Counted from the stretch's first letter, positions 44,778-52,493 are shown. The stretch is 64,000 nt of DNA from Termitidicoccus mucosus (GCF_038725785.1 NZ_CP109796.1:4712001-4776000), one strand, 5' to 3'. Notes: generated by a model not told the origin, from the sequence alone. Translations and numbers: made by a program.

Positions 44778-45348
44778 CTGATTTCTGCCTAACGTTAGAT
44801 GAGCCACGGCGCCCGGAGGGCGCTGTTGGCTCGGGCGACTGGTTGGGCGTTTTTTCGTATTCGTGGCCCTTGGTGCGAACAAACTCTGCTAGCCAATCGG
44901 CCATGTGCTGAACCTCAACATCCCGGCCATCCTCGATCCGCTTGGAAATCATGGTCAGCGCATTCAGATGAAGAGTCGTCTCGCGGTATCGCAATGTCGG
45001 ATCGGTGCCATACTCGTCCGTAACTTCCCACCAAGCGAGGCCATCTATCGTATGAGTGAGTGCATCTCCAAAAACGATACCCAGGGACTGAAACTTCCAT
45101 GTTTCTTCCTTCTTCAGGACCTTCGCATCCACGATCTTCTGGAGCAGCGCAAAGTCGGTGCTCGTGCGCGTGATTTTGTCGCCCGGGAAGTGCTGCCGAA
45201 CCAGATCGGCAACGAACTGCCGCTGCTTCTGGAGGTGCGCCGCGGCATCGGCGGAGGGCTTTCGAAATACGGGTTTCACAGCGTCGGCAGCTAGAACTGG
45301 CGAACAAAAAGCAATCGCGAGACAAACGAGAGACAAGGATCGAAGCAT
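44743..45348 (-). CDS. DUF3806-like secreted protein (cassette gene) reading through attC
   Basis: A 201-residue protein with a signal peptide (LSLVCLAIAFCSPVLAAD) and a central domain containing LGIVFGDALTHTIDGLAWW, VTDEYGTDPTLRY and TTLHLNALTMISKRIEDG, which fits DUF3806. Its last about 35 residues (from NQSPEPTAPSG) are the translation of attC site C, so the native stop was lost and the cassette gene now overlaps the next gene's start. The start at 45348 was chosen over an upstream Met that falls next to attC D. Function unknown; likely periplasmic. Confidence 0.75.
   Translation of the reverse strand: MLRSLSLVCLAIAFCSPVLAADAVKPVFRKPSADAAAHLQKQRQFVADLVRQHFPGDKITRTSTDFALLQKIVDAKVLKKEETWKFQSLGIVFGDALTHTIDGLAWWEVTDEYGTDPTLRYRETTLHLNALTMISKRIEDGRDVEVQHMADWLAEFVRTKGHEYEKTPNQSPEPTAPSGRRGSSNVRQKSDAATTGNTTHR
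44787..44848 (-). other. attC-like site C
   Basis: The best site in the array: GCCTAAC (44787-44793) and GTTGGGC (44842-44848) both fit the RYYYAAC/GTTRRRY consensus exactly. Inner complementary boxes TGAGCCA/TGGCTCG and GGCGCCC/GGGCGCT make a nearly complete hairpin with a short loop and unpaired bases. Total length 62 bases. Confidence 0.88.
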
Positions 45349-45357
45349 ACTTTGTTC

Positions 45358-45460
45358 GCCCAACGATGAAGCTCAGACACCGAGCCAGTGACGATTGAAA
45401 ACGGAAACTCTGTCGAAAACGGAAACCATAACCGAGGTTGTCTGTAGCGCTTGGTTCGGC
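45358..45460 (-). other. attC-like site D
   Basis: GCCCAAC (45358-45364) fits the consensus; GTTCGGC (45454-45460) deviates at one base. Inner boxes around CTCAGACA and TGTCTGTAG are complementary. The central loop holds two direct copies of GAAAACGGAAAC. Length 103 bases. Confidence 0.75.
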
Positions 45461-45514
45461 TGCTTCTCATCTGATCTCCAGGATTACGTCAGTTAGCATC
45501 CACTGGCTCTCAAT

Positions 45515-45971
45515 CAGTTCGAATAAGCCACAGGCTTCCCGTCGTCGCCAATTGTGGTGATCGACACCCTTGTGCGCCGACTGAAACGATCGAATCTCCA
45601 AACTCCTCCGCTCCTTGAGATCGTCCTTTCCCATACCTCCGTGCAAGAGACGTCGAATTCGGCAATATCGTCACAATAACCTTCAGAGACAGCTTAACAA
45701 CGGTCGCTGCATTCCGAGATCAGGATGCTGTCGGATATATTCTTCTCGGATATCCTTCACTCCCGAGGTGACCACCACCTGATCTCCCAGTTTGATCTCA
45801 AACGATCATAGCGAACATACTTCCGTGAAGACTTGTTGTCGTTTTGGGCGATACATCGCTCAATTCCAGCAGCGACAGGTGCCAGAAAATCCGGCAACTC
45901 AGCTCGTTCGCTGGAATGCCACACGTGATCGAAAATATCACAGCGAAGACCCTGTAGATGCGTAAGTTCAT
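45515..45971 (-). pseudogene. Degraded cassette gene with several frameshifts
   Basis: No single long frame exists here, yet three successive frames on the minus strand have coding character: a signal-peptide-like start (MNLRIYRVFAVIFSITCG, from 45971), then VRYDRFEIK-type sequence and KLGDQVVVTSGVKDIREEY in a second frame, then GYCDDIAEFDVSCTEVWERT and FSRRTRVSITTIGDDGKPVA in a third, ending at 45515. Together they would make about 150 residues of a small secreted protein. I do not recognise a family. It lies between attC sites D and E, so this is a decayed cassette. Confidence 0.55.
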
Positions 45972-45994
45972 TCGTTTTATCCTGTCTTGCCGAA

Positions 45995-46102
45995 CGCTAA
46001 CGGTGAGCCGCGCGACTGCGAACAAAAAATGAGGCTGCCATTGCCGACTAACGCTCCGAACAACCAGCGGTCAGCCGCGTTGGCTCTGGCGCATGGTTAG
46101 CC
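45995..46102 (-). other. attC-like site E
   Basis: Cores CGCTAAC (45995-46001) and GTTAGCC (46096-46102) with inner GAGCC/GGCTC boxes. It shares the long stretch GCCGCGCGACTGCGAACAAA with site F, so the two sites are homologous. Length 108 bases. It also encodes the last residues of the adjacent membrane protein gene. Confidence 0.78.
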
Positions 46103-46614
46103 TCTTTCTTCTTGGGTGGGATAAAAAACAGTATCACGAATGTGAAGAATGCGGTGATGGGAAACAAAGCGAATATAATCGCTATCCATGACGGAAGGCC
46201 CGCATCTTTACTTCGAGGGAGCATAAGACCAAGCGCGCTGTAAAGTATGCTCGCAAACACTAAAATGATAAAGCTGGTCGGCTGAAGCGTGGGAACAAAC
46301 TCTAATAAAAGACTCGTAGCGAACACGGCGACGTAAAATACTACCGCCCGAATCGCATATCTTCTGCGGCTTAGTCGAGCCGGGAAAAGCCACGTATCAC
46401 GCTCTGGCAACATCCCTTCCAATGGTGGCGGCGTAGACTTCACTACGTCCGATATAGCCTGCTCTGAAAGACCTCGTTTCTCCAACTCTTCGAGCATCAG
46501 GACGACGGCCTCGGGGCGATAGTCGCTCTTCTCCACGGTGGATGCGCGCGCAAGGCGTTCGGCCGGCCAAGTCGCGTAAAGCGCACGAAATGAGGCTTTA
46601 TCAGGAGTATTCAC
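46048..46614 (-). CDS. Membrane protein, DUF805-like (cassette gene)
   Basis: A 188-residue protein with an N-terminal soluble part (about 85 residues, ALYATWPAERLARA and VVLMLEELEKRGLSEQAI) and three or four transmembrane helices (AVVFYVAVFATSLLLEF, SFIILVFASILYSALGLML, WIAIIFALFPITAFFTFVIL). The linker PRSKDAGLPSW resembles the RSxDxG motif of DUF805 proteins. The last residues (NHAPEPTRLTAGCSER) are translated from attC site E. The start at 46614 is 13 bases after the core of site F. Function unknown. Confidence 0.72.
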   Translation of the reverse strand: MNTPDKASFRALYATWPAERLARASTVEKSDYRPEAVVLMLEELEKRGLSEQAISDVVKSTPPPLEGMLPERDTWLFPARLSRRRYAIRAVVFYVAVFATSLLLEFVPTLQPTSFIILVFASILYSALGLMLPRSKDAGLPSWIAIIFALFPITAFFTFVILFFIPPKKKEANHAPEPTRLTAGCSER

Positions 46615-46627
46615 GAGGGGAATCTTA

Positions 46628-46741
46628 GGCTAACGATAAAGGTAAGCCGCGCGACTGCGAACAAAAAATGAGGTTTCGGTTGCGTGTAAAAACACCGGCC
46701 AACGCGACGCCAGTCGCGTTGGCTCTGGCGCATGGTTAGGT
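46628..46741 (-). other. attC-like site F
   Basis: Cores GGCTAAC (46628-46634) and GTTAGGT (46735-46741, perfect GTTRRRY). Inner complementary boxes and a 28-base stretch are shared with site E. A decayed IS110-type element starts within about 55 bases of its right end, interrupting the array. Confidence 0.8.
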
Positions 46742-46796
46742 AATATGAGCGCAGGCGAGTCGAAAACCATGGGGATTCGAACATATTCCAGACATT

Positions 46797-47577
46797 ATGA
46801 GTTACTATACCGGAATCGATTATCACAAACATTATTCGGTGGCCTGCACGGTTGACGGGCAAGGCCGCATCATCCGCGAAGCGCGGATCAACGCCAACGC
46901 CCCGGAAGCCTTCGAGGCGTACGTCAAGGCGCTGGGCGCCCCGTGCAAGGTGGTCATGGAGGCGTGTTGGAACTGGGGCGCGCTCTACGATCTGCTCGAG
47001 GGGATCGAGGGCGTGGAGGACGTGGCGCTCTCGAACCCGGCGAAGAACCGCATCATCGCCGAGTCGATGAACAAGAACGACAAAGTCGACGCGCACGCCC
47101 TTGCGACGCTGTTGCGAGGCAATTTCATCAGCCGCGTGCATGTGCCCGCCCGGCCGTGCGCGCGAGGAAAAATCTGCTGCGCCAGCGCCTCTGGCTCACG
47201 CGGCTGCGCACGATGACGCGCAACCGCATCCACAGCCTCATCGACCGGCACCCCGGGTCGAGCGGCCCGTCTTCACGGACCTGTTCGGCAAACGCGGGCT
47301 CTCGTGGCTCAACCGCATAAAACTGCCCGCGGGCGAACGCGCCGTGCTCGACGACGAACTGCAACTGCACGCGCTGCTGCAAACGCAGGTCAAGACCATG
47401 GAGGAACGCATCGGCAAACGCCACCGCGCGCGCGGCAAACTGCCCAACAACGCGATCATAATAACCGCCCGGCGCATGGCGAAAATCGCCTGGCAAATGC
47501 TCCATGAAAAACGCGACTACATGCCCGCGCCGCCCCCGGGCAAACCACTTTCCCCAGCCGCTCCTGAAGAGAGCTGA
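46797..47577 (+). pseudogene. IS110-family transposase remnant 1
   Basis: The N-terminal DEDD domain is visible (MSYYTGIDYHKHYSVA, VVMEACWNWGALYDLL, NPAKNRIIAESMNKNDKVDA), but the frame breaks at about 47160, continues in a second frame (ARKNLLRQRLWLTRLRTMTR) and a third (FTDLFGKRGLSWLNRIKLPA). The C-terminal Transposase_20 region with its serine motif is deleted; only ARRMAKIAWQMLHEKRDY remains. The element is dead. It begins next to attC site F. Some IS110/IS1111 relatives target attC sites, but the ends here could not be defined. Confidence 0.85.
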
Positions 47578-47885
47578 TGAGGTGAAACACACACGCATCT
47601 TTGGTCAGGATGGAGGGCCGGGGATCAAACCATTACGCTGCGCTGGGCCGAAACATGTCCGCCGCTTAGGGAAGTGTGATCACAGGATCTGTTGATCCCC
47701 CGCGACATCCCGCCCAGGCCATCGGACCCGCCTTGATTACATCTACAATGCGGGGCGCTCATTGCCGCCCCCGCTCCCCCGGCTAGGGGCAACAAACCCA
47801 AGGAAAGCATATTTTATAATCACCTTTCCCCTCTATGTAATCGCCTCACTTGACTTCATCTCTCAGAGAAGCCTCTTTCTTCTTT
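47578..47885. other. Region without a supported gene
   Basis: About 300 bases between the first IS110 remnant and the minus-strand hypothetical gene. I saw no attC-like core pair, promoter or gene. It may include the right end of the IS110 remnant and the lost attC site of the following cassette-like gene. Confidence 0.4.
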
Positions 47886-48323
47886 TTATTTGCGACGCAC
47901 ATCCTCAAAAAATGAATCCGTCGCCTTTGCTATCACATCTAACGGTGCACGGGACGAGGCTAGTGGCGTTCCAGTCATCTCGACATGTGTCCCAATTGTT
48001 TCGAATGTAGGAATCTCCGAACCAATAGCAATAATAGCATAAGTGGCAGTCTCAGATAATGCCAATATGCATAGCTTTTTTTTCACTTTCCCATTATTCT
48101 TAACCGTGAAACGAGCGTAAATGGCAGGAAGCTTTTTAATTTCTATACTACCGCAGGTGTCAGGAGTGATTAAACTCGTATCCTTCAATTGTACGATGGA
48201 TAAATCGCTCTTAGAATCCTTCCAAACTTTCTTTTCCAATTTAGGGGTGTCATAATCTTCAGCTCGTAATTGAGTCGCGACACTAGCGAGTATTAAAAAT
48301 ATACTGAGGGTTAATATCTTCAT
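47886..48323 (-). CDS. Hypothetical secreted protein
   Basis: A 145-residue protein with a clear signal peptide (LTLSIFLILASVATQLRA), AT-rich and unlike its neighbours in codon use. The mature part has SNLSIVQLKDTSLI-like and YARFTVKNNGKVKKKL segments, suggesting a small beta-sandwich. No family recognised. Orientation and size fit the other cassette genes, but no attC site flanks it; IS110 remnants lie on both sides and may have removed them. Confidence 0.6.
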   Translation of the reverse strand: MKILTLSIFLILASVATQLRAEDYDTPKLEKKVWKDSKSDLSIVQLKDTSLITPDTCGSIEIKKLPAIYARFTVKNNGKVKKKLCILALSETATYAIIAIGSEIPTFETIGTHVEMTGTPLASSRAPLDVIAKATDSFFEDVRRK

Positions 48324-48468
48324 TCTTTTGGCTAGACATTATAGCTGCGGATGAGCGCAGGCAGTGAAAGAAGGCGCTTGTCCCTTGGACGTGGGTTGCC
48401 CGTGAGGAGCGGGCCGAGCCACAAGGCTGAAGGACAAACCATAACAACCTGAAAACGAGGACAAGCGC

Positions 48469-49550
48469 ATGAAAAAGACACAACACTATGTGGGGCTGGA
48501 TGTCCACAAGGATACGATCATGATCGCGGTGGCCGACGGCGGCCGCGAGGGCGAGGTTCGCCTTTACGGACAGGTCAGCAGCGACCTGCACGCGGTGGAG
48601 CGTGCGTTGAGGAAGGTCGGAGCCGACGGCGGGGAGCTGCACGTGGCCTACGAGGCGGGGCCGACCGGCTACGTGCTCTACCGGCGGCTGCGGCAGTTGG
48701 ACATCGACTGCGTGGTGGTGGCGCCGTCGAGGACGCCGGTGGACAAGGGCAACCGCCGCAAGACCGACCGGCGCGACGCACAGATGCTGGCGGTTGCACC
48801 GGGCGGAGTGACCGTGCGTGCCGGAGGCGGTGGACAGGCCATCCGGGACCTCCACGAGCGGGCCGACGCGGTGCGGCCTGACGCGCGCGGCAGCGCTCAA
48901 GTCGTTCCTGTTGCGACACGGCTACCGTTACTCGGGCAGCCAACTGGAGCGAGGCGCACCGCCGCTACCTGCGGGCTGGAGCTGCCGCGCCCCCATGAAG
49001 GCTGCTGGAGGGTATCTGCTGGCGGTCACCAGTGCGAGGTGTCGCGGCTCGAGCAGTTGCTGGGCTTGCAGGCGCCGTTGTGGCGGCTGTATCCGGGCGT
49101 GGAGGCGCTCATGACGATCCGAGGCTTCCAACTGGTGGCCGCGGCGGTGCTGGTGGCGGAGGGAGACGTGAGGAGGTTCGCGCATCCACGCGAGCTGATG
49201 GCGTTCTCGGGCTGGTGCCCAGGAGAGAGCACCGGAGAGCCGCAGGCTCGGCTCGATCGGGCAACGCGCACGCCCGTTGGATATTGATCGAGACGGTGCA
49301 GCACGCCGGCTGCCGCCAAAGTATCCGCGCAGCTGTCCAAACGGCAGGAAGGGCAGCCGCGGCACCAGGAACTGTCGTGGAAGATTCAGGTCAGCTACAA
49401 ACGCGCCGGCACCTGGTCGCGCGAGGTGAAGCCAAAGGTGACCGTCGCTGGCTCGGGAGATGGCCGCTTTACGGGCGATGTTGCAGACGGACTGGCCGGC
49501 GATGACCGGGCGCCTGAGGCGACGCGGGCGGCAGGGTGTTCTTTGAGAAC
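48469..49550 (+). pseudogene. IS110-family transposase remnant 2, multiple frameshifts
   Basis: The N-terminus is intact (YVGLDVHKDTIMIAVADG, LHVAYEAGPTGYVLYRRL, DKGNRRKTDRRDAQMLA). The frame then shifts to VPEAVDRPSG, on to AIRDLHERADAVRPDARGSA, to ALKSFLLRHGYRYSGS, and back. The C-terminal serine domain is recognisable (YPGVEALMTIRGFQLVAAAV, PRELMAFSGWCPGES) and ends in a further frame with TGNAHARWILIETVQHA. At least four frameshifts make it inactive. It is a different subgroup from remnant 1. Confidence 0.87.
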
Positions 49551-49683
49551 CGCCGTTTGGCGGCACCAGTCAGGACCGGGCGGCCGGCCCATGCATGTTA
49601 ACGTTAGGGGCAGCGGGCACGGAGCGATCCGCCCGCCACGCACGAGCCTAGAGCATGCGGGCAAGACGCACCAATGCACTGTC

Positions 49684-49884
49684 GGTAACCAACCCGCGAA
49701 GATCAGCACGATCACGGTGAAAACCAGGATCACGCACCCAACCCACGCACGCGTTTATCCCATAATCGACCGGTCCCTGTCCTGTGCCTCCGGCGGCGGC
49801 AGTTTATATAAACATAAATCCCAAACGAAAAATTGGGGACTGGCTTTGCTTTTTTGAGCTTGTATATTCGCAGCTAGATCAACG
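49684..49884. repeat. Duplicated cassette-like segment, copy 2
   Basis: Partner of 43323-43503. It includes the same GTTTATATAAAC-type dyad and a run reading TTGGGGACTGGCTTTGC, and ends at the GATCAACG core of attC site G exactly as copy 1 ends at site A. About 20 bases near 49713-49735 are absent from copy 1. Confidence 0.75.
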
Positions 49885-49946
49885 ATTGAGCTCAGACACG
49901 ATCGGGAGCGGAGCTCCCGGTCGTTGTCTGTGGTGGCTGGATCGGC
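49877..49946 (-). other. attC-like site G
   Basis: Left core GATCAAC (49877-49883), identical to site A. The central dyad CAGACACGATCGGGAGC pairs with GCTCCCGGTCGTTGTCTG around a 3-base loop with one mismatch and one bulge. The right core (GATCGGC) is degenerate. It encodes the last residues of the 49892 gene. Confidence 0.65.
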
Positions 49947-50170
49947 TCTTCGCCTTTGATGGCACGCTTCGCTTGCGCAACCAATGAGAGGTAGTTCGAG
50001 GCAAACACCGGCAGCTCCTTCTCGAGAAGGGCTTCGAGAGCCCAGCATGCAGTCCGCTCTTCCTCCGACACGTGAACGTCGAGCAGCTTCTTCTCTTCGA
50101 GCTTGGCCAAGGCCTCGAAAACAAGGAGTGCCTCGGCCTGCGTCAGCTTGATCTGGATATCGTCACTCAT
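49892..50170 (-). CDS. Small hypothetical protein (cassette gene)
   Basis: A 92-residue acidic, helical protein (IQIKLTQAEALLVFEALAKL, LEEKKLLDVHVSEEERT). The start at ATG 50170 was chosen because upstream in-frame codons only translate attC site H (KKEPNHASEPMRMD). The C-terminal tail is translated from attC site G. A protein of this kind could be a small regulator or antitoxin, but I recognise no family. Confidence 0.65.
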   Translation of the reverse strand: MSDDIQIKLTQAEALLVFEALAKLEEKKLLDVHVSEEERTACWALEALLEKELPVFASNYLSLVAQAKRAIKGEEPIQPPQTTTGSSAPDRV

Positions 50171-50179
50171 GTCTTTCCG

Positions 50180-50267
50180 CCGATCGTTAAGATGAGCCAT
50201 GCGCAGGCAAGTGCTTTCGCATTCAGGACGTGTGTCCATGCGCATTGGCTCGGACGCGTGGTTCGGC
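50180..50267 (-). other. attC-like site H
   Basis: The right core GTTCGGC (50261-50267) and complementary inner boxes GAGCCATGCGCA and TGCGCATTGGCTC are clear. The left core (around CCGATCG) is degenerate; comparison with site C aligns GTTAAGATGAGCC with GTTAGATGAGCC. It lies 8 bases beyond the stop of the nuclease-like gene. Confidence 0.7.
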
Positions 50268-50274
50268 TCTTTCT

Positions 50275-50757
50275 TCATATCGTATCGATTCGCACTTGGC
50301 TAAAATTCCAATCTTTCGGGATTTGCTGAGTATAGTGGGACTTTGGGTGATCGCGTCGGTAATTCTCTGCCAATGAACAGTGTCCCCTTCCGTTGCACTG
50401 CGACTTCATATAAGTCGCAACATCATCCGGACGCGCCACGTAAACACGAGGTGCCGATGTCAGCGGTATCCCGAGAAACTGCACGAAAATAAACACGATA
50501 TCTTTCCTTTGCGTCGCCTTCCATTCGTCGATCGCCTGATGATATGTGACCTCCTTCTTTTTCCGGGCAACGGCGAGCGGCCAACCACCATCCTGACTTC
50601 CCTTTACTGAAACCAACAAGATGCGCCCGGGTTTTTCTGCGACGAGGTCATAATCCGGCTGATTCGCGCCATACTGGACAGACACTTGATAGCCGGCGCG
50701 GGCTAACACTGATGCTGCGTAGGATTCAGCCGAGATTTCAGATTGGCGGGGCGTCAT
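50275..50757 (-). CDS. PD-(D/E)xK nuclease-like protein (first cassette gene)
   Basis: A 160-residue protein whose fold looks like a restriction-endonuclease-type core: PDYDLVAEK supplies an Asp, followed by ILLVSVKGS with the Lys of a D...xxK site (the usual acidic residue before it appears to be Ser or Val, so activity is uncertain). Later WPLAVARKKKEVTYHQAIDE resembles DUF4365-like or intron-associated nucleases. It is the first cassette of the array on the minus strand: ATG 50757 begins 10 bases after a core GCCGAAC (50766-50772). A cassette-borne nuclease could be a defence function. Confidence 0.6.
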   Translation of the reverse strand: MTPRQSEISAESYAASVLARAGYQVSVQYGANQPDYDLVAEKPGRILLVSVKGSQDGGWPLAVARKKKEVTYHQAIDEWKATQRKDIVFIFVQFLGIPLTSAPRVYVARPDDVATYMKSQCNGRGHCSLAENYRRDHPKSHYTQQIPKDWNFSQVRIDTI

Positions 50758-50880
50758 AAATTTTTGCCGAACGTCAAAGGCTAGGTTAAATCCATAGCAG
50801 ATCAACGGGATACGTGGTTTCGAGACGGGTGCATGACACGCGGTTGACAACAACCCAAACGTCATGAAATCGAAGCCAAT
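50758..50880. other. Putative proximal end of the cassette array (attI-like position)
   Basis: The core GCCGAAC at 50766-50772 (GTTCGGC on the minus strand) starts the first cassette. To its right there is no paired core or hairpin as in an attC, so it is either an attI-like site or a truncated attC. The adjacent recombinase is transcribed the other way. Confidence 0.45.
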
Positions 50881-50967
50881 AGTCCTCACCAACGTCATCA
50901 GGAGGGCGGTCATCGTCAGCGTAAGACATTCGCGAAGCTGCCGGAGGCGCGCCAGGATGCCAAGCTC

Positions 50968-52050
50968 GTGTTGGGCCGTCTCGCGCTCACCGTGCAGGAA
51001 GCGGAGGCGCTGACCTCCTCGGATATGGAAAGCTACGTGGTCGCGCGAAAGCATGTCACTGCCACCGGCCTGCCCCTGCACGTCTGCGCCGACCTTTTCG
51101 CGAAGGCTCACGCCAAGCTCGCTGGCCGCGCGGTCTCCATCAGCGACGCGGTGGATTTTTATCTCGAATTCCACCGGGACCACGCCGCCGACAAAACCTT
51201 CCTGGAAATGGTCGCCGACTTCGCCGCTGGCCGCAAAGCGATGGGAGTCGCCAGCGACTATGTCCAAAACATCAAACGTCAACTGGGCCGGCTGGGCGCG
51301 GCTTATCCGGGCCGCACCCTGCCGCTCTTCCGCACACCCGACCTCGACAAATGGCTGGGCGGACAGCGGTGGCAACCGGTCACGAAAAACGATGTCCGCA
51401 AAATCTGCATCACCTTCGGAAATTGGGCGAAGGCCAACGGCTACCTGCCGGCCAACCGCCCGACCGAATTCGACGGCATGATGGTTTATAAGGTGCCTGC
51501 GACCAAGGTTGCGATCTACTCGCCGGCTGACCTGCGGATCATCCTGGAAACCGTGAAGGCCAAACGCCCGGACGTGTTCCCTTGGGTCGCCTGTGCGGCC
51601 TTCATTGGTGCCCGCGTCTCGGAACTGGCACTGCTGCGTTGGGAGAACATCAACTTCGAACGCAACTTTGTCGAAGTCGCCTCGAACAAGGTCCGCACCA
51701 AGGCGCGCCGGCTCGTTCCCCTGCATGATGCGCTTCGCGACTGGCTGCTGCCCTTCCGCAAGGAAAGCGGCCCGATCACCGACTACGTCGATCCGCGCTC
51801 GGCCTTTGCCCGCGCGATGGAAGGCACGGACGTTGCCCTCAAGGACAACGGCTTCCGGCACTCCTACATCACCTATCGGGTGGCGCAGATCAACGACACC
51901 GCCCGCGTGGCGCTCGAAGCGGGCAACTCGCCGGACGTGATCTTCCAGCATTATCGGGAATTGGTCGGGCCTGACGAGGCCACCGCGTGGTTTGAATCGA
52001 AGCCGGCGATCCCGCTGCCGGTGGTGGAGCCGCAACGCATGGCGGCTTGA
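50968..52050 (+). CDS. Tyrosine recombinase/integrase, N-terminus damaged
   Basis: From GTG 50968 the protein has 360 residues. Catalytic residues visible are Arg216 (GARVSELALLRW), Arg297-His298 (NGFRHSYITYR) and the nucleophile Tyr329 (QHYREL); the first His of the HxxR motif is replaced. An N-terminal core-binding domain lies at about 55-160. Conserved-looking sequence continues upstream in frame (GGHRQRKTFAKLPEARQDAK) to about 50911 without a start codon, while ATG 50864 in another frame reads MKSKPIVLTNVI. This suggests a small deletion/frameshift in the N-terminus. It lacks the IntI-specific insertion. Followed by a terminator and an excisionase-like gene, it most likely belongs to an integrative conjugative element. 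Confidence 0.82.
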   Translation: MLGRLALTVQEAEALTSSDMESYVVARKHVTATGLPLHVCADLFAKAHAKLAGRAVSISDAVDFYLEFHRDHAADKTFLEMVADFAAGRKAMGVASDYVQNIKRQLGRLGAAYPGRTLPLFRTPDLDKWLGGQRWQPVTKNDVRKICITFGNWAKANGYLPANRPTEFDGMMVYKVPATKVAIYSPADLRIILETVKAKRPDVFPWVACAAFIGARVSELALLRWENINFERNFVEVASNKVRTKARRLVPLHDALRDWLLPFRKESGPITDYVDPRSAFARAMEGTDVALKDNGFRHSYITYRVAQINDTARVALEAGNSPDVIFQHYRELVGPDEATAWFESKPAIPLPVVEPQRMAA

Positions 52051-52057
52051 GCGCGTG

Positions 52058-52093
52058 AAGCGGCTTCCGACCCAAAAATCGGAAGCCGCTTTC
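52058..52093 (+). terminator. Rho-independent terminator after the recombinase
   Basis: An 11-base perfect stem GCGGCTTCCGA / TCGGAAGCCGC (52060-52070 and 52079-52089) around CCCAAAAA, followed by TTTCT. It begins 10 bases after the stop codon. Confidence 0.88.
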
Positions 52094-52241
52094 TGCAAAG
52101 ATGGCTTCGCCCCGTCACTTCCCGTGCAGGGTAAAAGCAACCGGATCATGAACCGATTCTGGAGCAACGGCTTGCCTGGGCAAGCCTGCGTGCCGTTGCC
52201 GGCTGAATTGGACATGTCGGCCTGCTTCCCGGTGACAGCCG

Positions 52242-52466
52242 ATGAAGGGCATGGAAACCAACACTCCCCCCACCCAAACCCAAACGACCGAAAACCTCTG
52301 GACCGTCGATCAAGTGGCGACGTATCTGCGCTGCACGGTCCGGCACGTTCACAACCTGCTGCGCACCGGCCTGCCGCACCTCTACCTCGGGCGGCTGCTC
52401 CGGTTCGATGCCGATGAAGTCCGCGCCTATCTGCTCAAGCATCGCCGGGTTCGCTCGGATGTGTAG
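52242..52466 (+). CDS. Excisionase-like helix-turn-helix protein
   Basis: A 74-residue MerR/excisionase-type DNA-binding protein (HTH_17 pattern): LWTVDQVATYLRCTVRHVHN, then GLPHLYLGRLLRFDADEVRA. Such proteins bend DNA at att sites and steer the integrase towards excision, or regulate element genes. Located directly downstream of the recombinase and followed by a terminator, it fits an ICE int-xis module. Either ATG 52242 or 52251 may be the start. Confidence 0.8.
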   Translation: MKGMETNTPPTQTQTTENLWTVDQVATYLRCTVRHVHNLLRTGLPHLYLGRLLRFDADEVRAYLLKHRRVRSDV

Positions 52467-52493
52467 TTGAATTCAACTACAAGGGAAAGCACC

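Noticed and set aside
43300-50300. Repeats and dyads considered as a CRISPR array
   Set aside because: Repeat units are of different lengths, spacers are genes, and the cores match attC boxes instead.
50968-52050. Calling the recombinase IntI
   Set aside because: It lacks the IntI-type insertion and LRHSFAT...LLGH pattern, and is followed by excisionase-like and ICE genes.
50758-52215. Upstream extension of the nuclease-like minus-strand gene to 52215
   Set aside because: This part is antisense to the recombinase; nuclease-like sequence starts only at Met 50757, right after the cassette core.
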